Position numbers and translations under genes: made by a program. A DNA stretch of 64,000 nucleotides from CAYVBJ01 sp964449075 (lineage in GTDB: Bacteria; Bacteroidota; Rhodothermia; Balneolales; Balneolaceae): the NCBI GenBank assembly GCA_964449075.1, contig CAYVBJ010000006.1, positions 1 to 64,000 on the forward strand, in the 5' to 3' direction. Under the pieces are notes generated by a model. That model was not told the origin of the DNA. It saw nothing but the letters and a program-made list of their open reading frames with translations, and did not search any database. The stretch's first letter is position 1. The number at the start of each line of letters is the position of its first letter. Below, piece by piece: positions 61,588 to 64,000 of this stretch.

Positions 61588-62226
61588 ATGAACAAGTATA
61601 CCATCAACACAATCATTATCGTATCACTTTTGCTGATTATAACAGCATGTAGTGACAGTACAACCGGTGTAAGCGATGAGCCGGTTTCGGATGTAAATGT
61701 GAACCTTGTAGAAGATTTTGATGCCAGGGGCGCAGACGGACAGTTTTCGTTTTTCAGCTTGAGATCTGGTCAGGAAGTGGCTCATGCCGACTCGGCAACT
61801 ACAGAATGGGATATAGCCATCCGTGGAACCACTATATTGATAAACAGCGGCATCAGCGGTCCCGGAGAGGGCGGCGCACTTCTTCTGGATGTTCCATTTG
61901 ATGAAGTAGAAATTGCACCTTCAACAGGCTATGCAGAGGACAGTGATGAAATACTTGCCATTCCTAAAGGTAGCGGCAACGGCTGGTACAATTACACTGG
62001 CGGGGCTACTCCGCAAAACGCTATCCTTCCGATTGAGGAGGTTACCATAGTGCTTCAAACGGGAGACGGCAATCACTATGCGAAAATGGAAATTCTCAGT
62101 TACTACCGGGGCAATCCCGATACATCAACCGACGAATTTGCCAATTCGGAGACCAGGCCGGATGCACGGCATTATACCTTTCGGTATGCGATTCAGCAAA
62201 TTGAAAATCTGCGTGACCTGGAATAA
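61588..62226 (+). CDS. HmuY-family heme-binding lipoprotein
   Basis: A 212-residue lipoprotein with leader MNKYTINTIIIVSLLLIITAC, so the mature protein is anchored after the Cys. HmuY features are a beta-rich fold with WDIAIRGTTILINSGISG (about residues 72-89) and the closing HYTFRYAIQ strand. HmuY proteins, described in Porphyromonas gingivalis, strip heme from host proteins and hand it to the HmuR receptor. The heme-coordinating residues are not identified by eye. It lies 111 bp after the TonB receptor and 64 bp before the CbiX-like gene, in the same direction. Confidence 0.85.
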   Translation: MNKYTINTIIIVSLLLIITACSDSTTGVSDEPVSDVNVNLVEDFDARGADGQFSFFSLRSGQEVAHADSATTEWDIAIRGTTILINSGISGPGEGGALLLDVPFDEVEIAPSTGYAEDSDEILAIPKGSGNGWYNYTGGATPQNAILPIEEVTIVLQTGDGNHYAKMEILSYYRGNPDTSTDEFANSETRPDARHYTFRYAIQQIENLRDLE

Positions 62227-62290
62227 AAAATGACTGCAAGTGCAGATCACTATTTTTTTAAGTAAATAAAAATAAAAATTATATGAGATT

Positions 62291-63997
62291 ATGAAATCAT
62301 TAAAGATGTTTTTGGCGGTTCTTATACTATTTATGAGTGCTGCGGCAGGAATTTTTGCGAAGAGTTCCGGGGGTACCGGTTTTCTGGTGATATCTCCCGA
62401 TCGCGGTTTTATGGGAAATCAGGAAGTGCGTGACATTCACCAGGAGTTCGCCGGAGAATATCCCTCAAGTTTGGTAATTATCACGAATGAAGAAACAGAA
62501 CGCTTCCTGAAAGAGGGGATAGAAAAACTTGAAAATATGGGAGCGGATGAAATGGTGGTGATACCGCTGTTTCTTTCTTCGCACCATCCGCTCTATAAAC
62601 ATGCGGTAAACATGCTTAATGGAACCGGCGGCCAGCCTGTTACAAACTTACCGGTTACGGTGGCGGAAACCATGTCACGAAATTACCTAACGGCTGAACT
62701 TCTTGCAGACCGGATTGCAGGGTTGAGTGAAGATCCTGAAAATGAGGCCCTGGTACTTGTTGCTTCGGGCGCAAAGTCAGCAGATGAAAGGAAGGGAATA
62801 GAAGAAGATATTCGCTACCTGCTCTCCCTGAACGACGGTAAATATTCATTTGGAAGGGAATCAATTGTGGTTTACGGTGATTTTGAAGAGGAGTCCCGGT
62901 CATCCGGCGAGCTTCTGGATGAAGAACTGGTTTCAATTAAAAGTGAAGGTCTGAAACCGGTTGTCATTCCATTTGATATGACCCGCAAGCTTGACGGGAT
63001 GATGTCATTTTCAGCGCAGCTATCCGGGATTGTATCCAAATACAATGCAGCATTCAGCGGAAAAGATATCACACCGCATAAAAATGTCACGCTTTGGCTT
63101 GAAAAGCAGGCGAATCAATTTCTTCCTGTAACCAAAGAAAATTTGGGCGTGGTATTCATGCCGCACGGATCGGACTATGTGTGGAATCGCAGAATGATGG
63201 ACGCCGTTGAATCTCTTCAGGATGAGTACATGATTGAGCATGCATTCAGTATGGCTGATCCACTGGTAATGGAGCGGGCCATCCGAAAACTCGAGAAGAG
63301 AGGGGCAAAAGCGATAACCGTTGTTCGTGTTTTTTCGCTTGAGTCCAGCTTCAGGGATGGCACGGAATATGTTTTGGGTCTGAATGAACATTTCGGTCAC
63401 GGTCACGGCCACGGCAGTGGTGCTCCGCCGCAGAGAATCATAAGCGGAAGTGCATTTTATTCCCTCGGCGGGCTTGAGGCATCGCCACTTTTTGCTGAGG
63501 CACTGCTCGACCGGGCCATGGGTTTGAGCAAAGAACCCGGGAAAGAGACTGTTATATTAATTGGCCATGGTACAGGAAGTGACAAAGCCAACAAACACTG
63601 GGAAAATAACCTCTCCAGGATTGCTTCACATATGAAAATGAAAGCGGGAGAAAAAGGAGTACAGTTCCGTGATATTCAATATGGAACATGGAGAGAAGAT
63701 TGGCCAGACCTGCGCGATAAGCATATTGCCGGGATTCGCAATATGGTAAAAGAAGCTTCAAAAGGAGGCGGAACCGCAATAGTTATTCCGGCCAGAACCA
63801 CCCACGGAGGGCATGCCAACCGGTGGCTTTCGGATCTTGAATTTGAACATAATGGAGAAGGATTTGCACCCCATCCGCTTTTTGAACAGTGGGTCGAAGA
63901 ACAAATTATATTGTCGATGGATCATTTTTCCACGAATGGATCGAAATCCTTAGTTTCTGATGCCACAGAAGAACAATCGCATCATTCTCGCCATTAA
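62291..63997 (+). CDS. exported multi-lobed CbiX/SirB-like chelatase homologue
   Basis: A 568-residue protein with a signal peptide (MKSLKMFLAVLILFMSAAAG). It contains CbiX-like segments resembling sirohydrochlorin cobalto-/ferrochelatases. Four lobes can be picked out: GTGFLVISPDRGF (about residue 30) and EALVLVASGAKS (about 157) lack the metal-binding histidine, while VVFMPHGSD (H292) and ILIGHGTGSD (H426) retain it. A histidine-rich loop (H367, H370, H372, H374) lies between them. The protein sits beside the heme receptor and HmuY gene, where HmuS, a CobN-like chelatase, occurs in other hmu operons. It may insert or remove metal from heme in the periplasm. The chelatase direction is inference. 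Confidence 0.8.
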   Translation: MKSLKMFLAVLILFMSAAAGIFAKSSGGTGFLVISPDRGFMGNQEVRDIHQEFAGEYPSSLVIITNEETERFLKEGIEKLENMGADEMVVIPLFLSSHHPLYKHAVNMLNGTGGQPVTNLPVTVAETMSRNYLTAELLADRIAGLSEDPENEALVLVASGAKSADERKGIEEDIRYLLSLNDGKYSFGRESIVVYGDFEEESRSSGELLDEELVSIKSEGLKPVVIPFDMTRKLDGMMSFSAQLSGIVSKYNAAFSGKDITPHKNVTLWLEKQANQFLPVTKENLGVVFMPHGSDYVWNRRMMDAVESLQDEYMIEHAFSMADPLVMERAIRKLEKRGAKAITVVRVFSLESSFRDGTEYVLGLNEHFGHGHGHGSGAPPQRIISGSAFYSLGGLEASPLFAEALLDRAMGLSKEPGKETVILIGHGTGSDKANKHWENNLSRIASHMKMKAGEKGVQFRDIQYGTWREDWPDLRDKHIAGIRNMVKEASKGGGTAIVIPARTTHGGHANRWLSDLEFEHNGEGFAPHPLFEQWVEEQIILSMDHFSTNGSKSLVSDATEEQSHHSRH

Positions 63998-64000
63998 CCT

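Noticed and set aside
1..64000. tRNA genes, rRNA, CRISPR arrays, insertion sequences or prophage
   Set aside because: None could be recognised. The only repeated sequence is the block at 80-1331, which lacks regular short spacers or a transposase.

Overview
This 64-kb window is chromosomal DNA with a moderate, slightly AT-rich composition and tightly packed genes. It most resembles a Gram-negative member of the Bacteroidota/Balneolota-Rhodothermota group. The supporting evidence is the BamA gene followed by three OmpH/Skp paralogues, a HmuY-type heme lipoprotein beside a TonB-dependent receptor, a DUF5117-type zinc metalloprotease, -7 elements of the TAnnTTTG type in front of recA, rnhB and mreB, and few Shine-Dalgarno sequences. 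Family-level placement is an inference. No tRNA, rRNA, CRISPR array, transposase or prophage was seen.

Layout. (1) 1-1331 is a non-coding repeat block: a 436-bp unit present twice almost identically with a 453-bp period, plus a degenerate third copy, built of REP-like palindromes. (2) 1362-5571 (minus): MscS channel, secreted metalloprotease and exported ankyrin protein. (3) 6041-11423 (plus): a tight four-gene operon of alanine racemase, M20D amidohydrolase, AlsS-like TPP enzyme and aldehyde dehydrogenase. (4) 11447-13077 (minus): a carboxylesterase and ring-cleaving dioxygenase pair like Bacillus MhqD/MhqO. (5) 13193-21114 (minus): an uncharacterised metabolic locus of class III aminotransferase, nitrilase-family amidase, very large Orn/Lys/Arg-type decarboxylase, ATP-grasp ligase and C45 Ntn-hydrolase. 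(6) 21543-29594: rlmB, two small membrane proteins, GDPD, pyrG, Nudix, amidohydrolase lipoprotein, nadE. (7) 29718-39783 (plus): envelope biogenesis run of lytic transglycosylase, S41 protease, PHP phosphoesterase, ribH, uppS, bamA and three ompH paralogues, ending at a terminator. (8) 40039-43380: a D15-type outer-membrane barrel followed by a lipoprotein with protein-kinase-like motifs. (9) 43525-57741: VWA protein, rnhB, the rod-shape genes rodA/mrdA/mreD/mreC/mreB, purH/purN, an AI-2E-type transporter, recX, recA and a kynureninase. (10) 57911-63997: BadF-type sugar kinase, then a heme-uptake locus (TonB receptor, HmuY lipoprotein, exported multi-lobed CbiX-like protein).

Most of the window is housekeeping. 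The parts that look least described are: the five-gene decarboxylase/ligase/Ntn-hydrolase locus, which could make or break amide conjugates of a diamine; the secreted kinase-like lipoprotein paired with an outer-membrane barrel; and the exported CbiX-like protein that sits where the HmuS chelatase sits in Porphyromonas-type hmu operons. Several palindromes in promoter regions (recA, rnhB, the decarboxylase and the heme receptor) are candidate operators.
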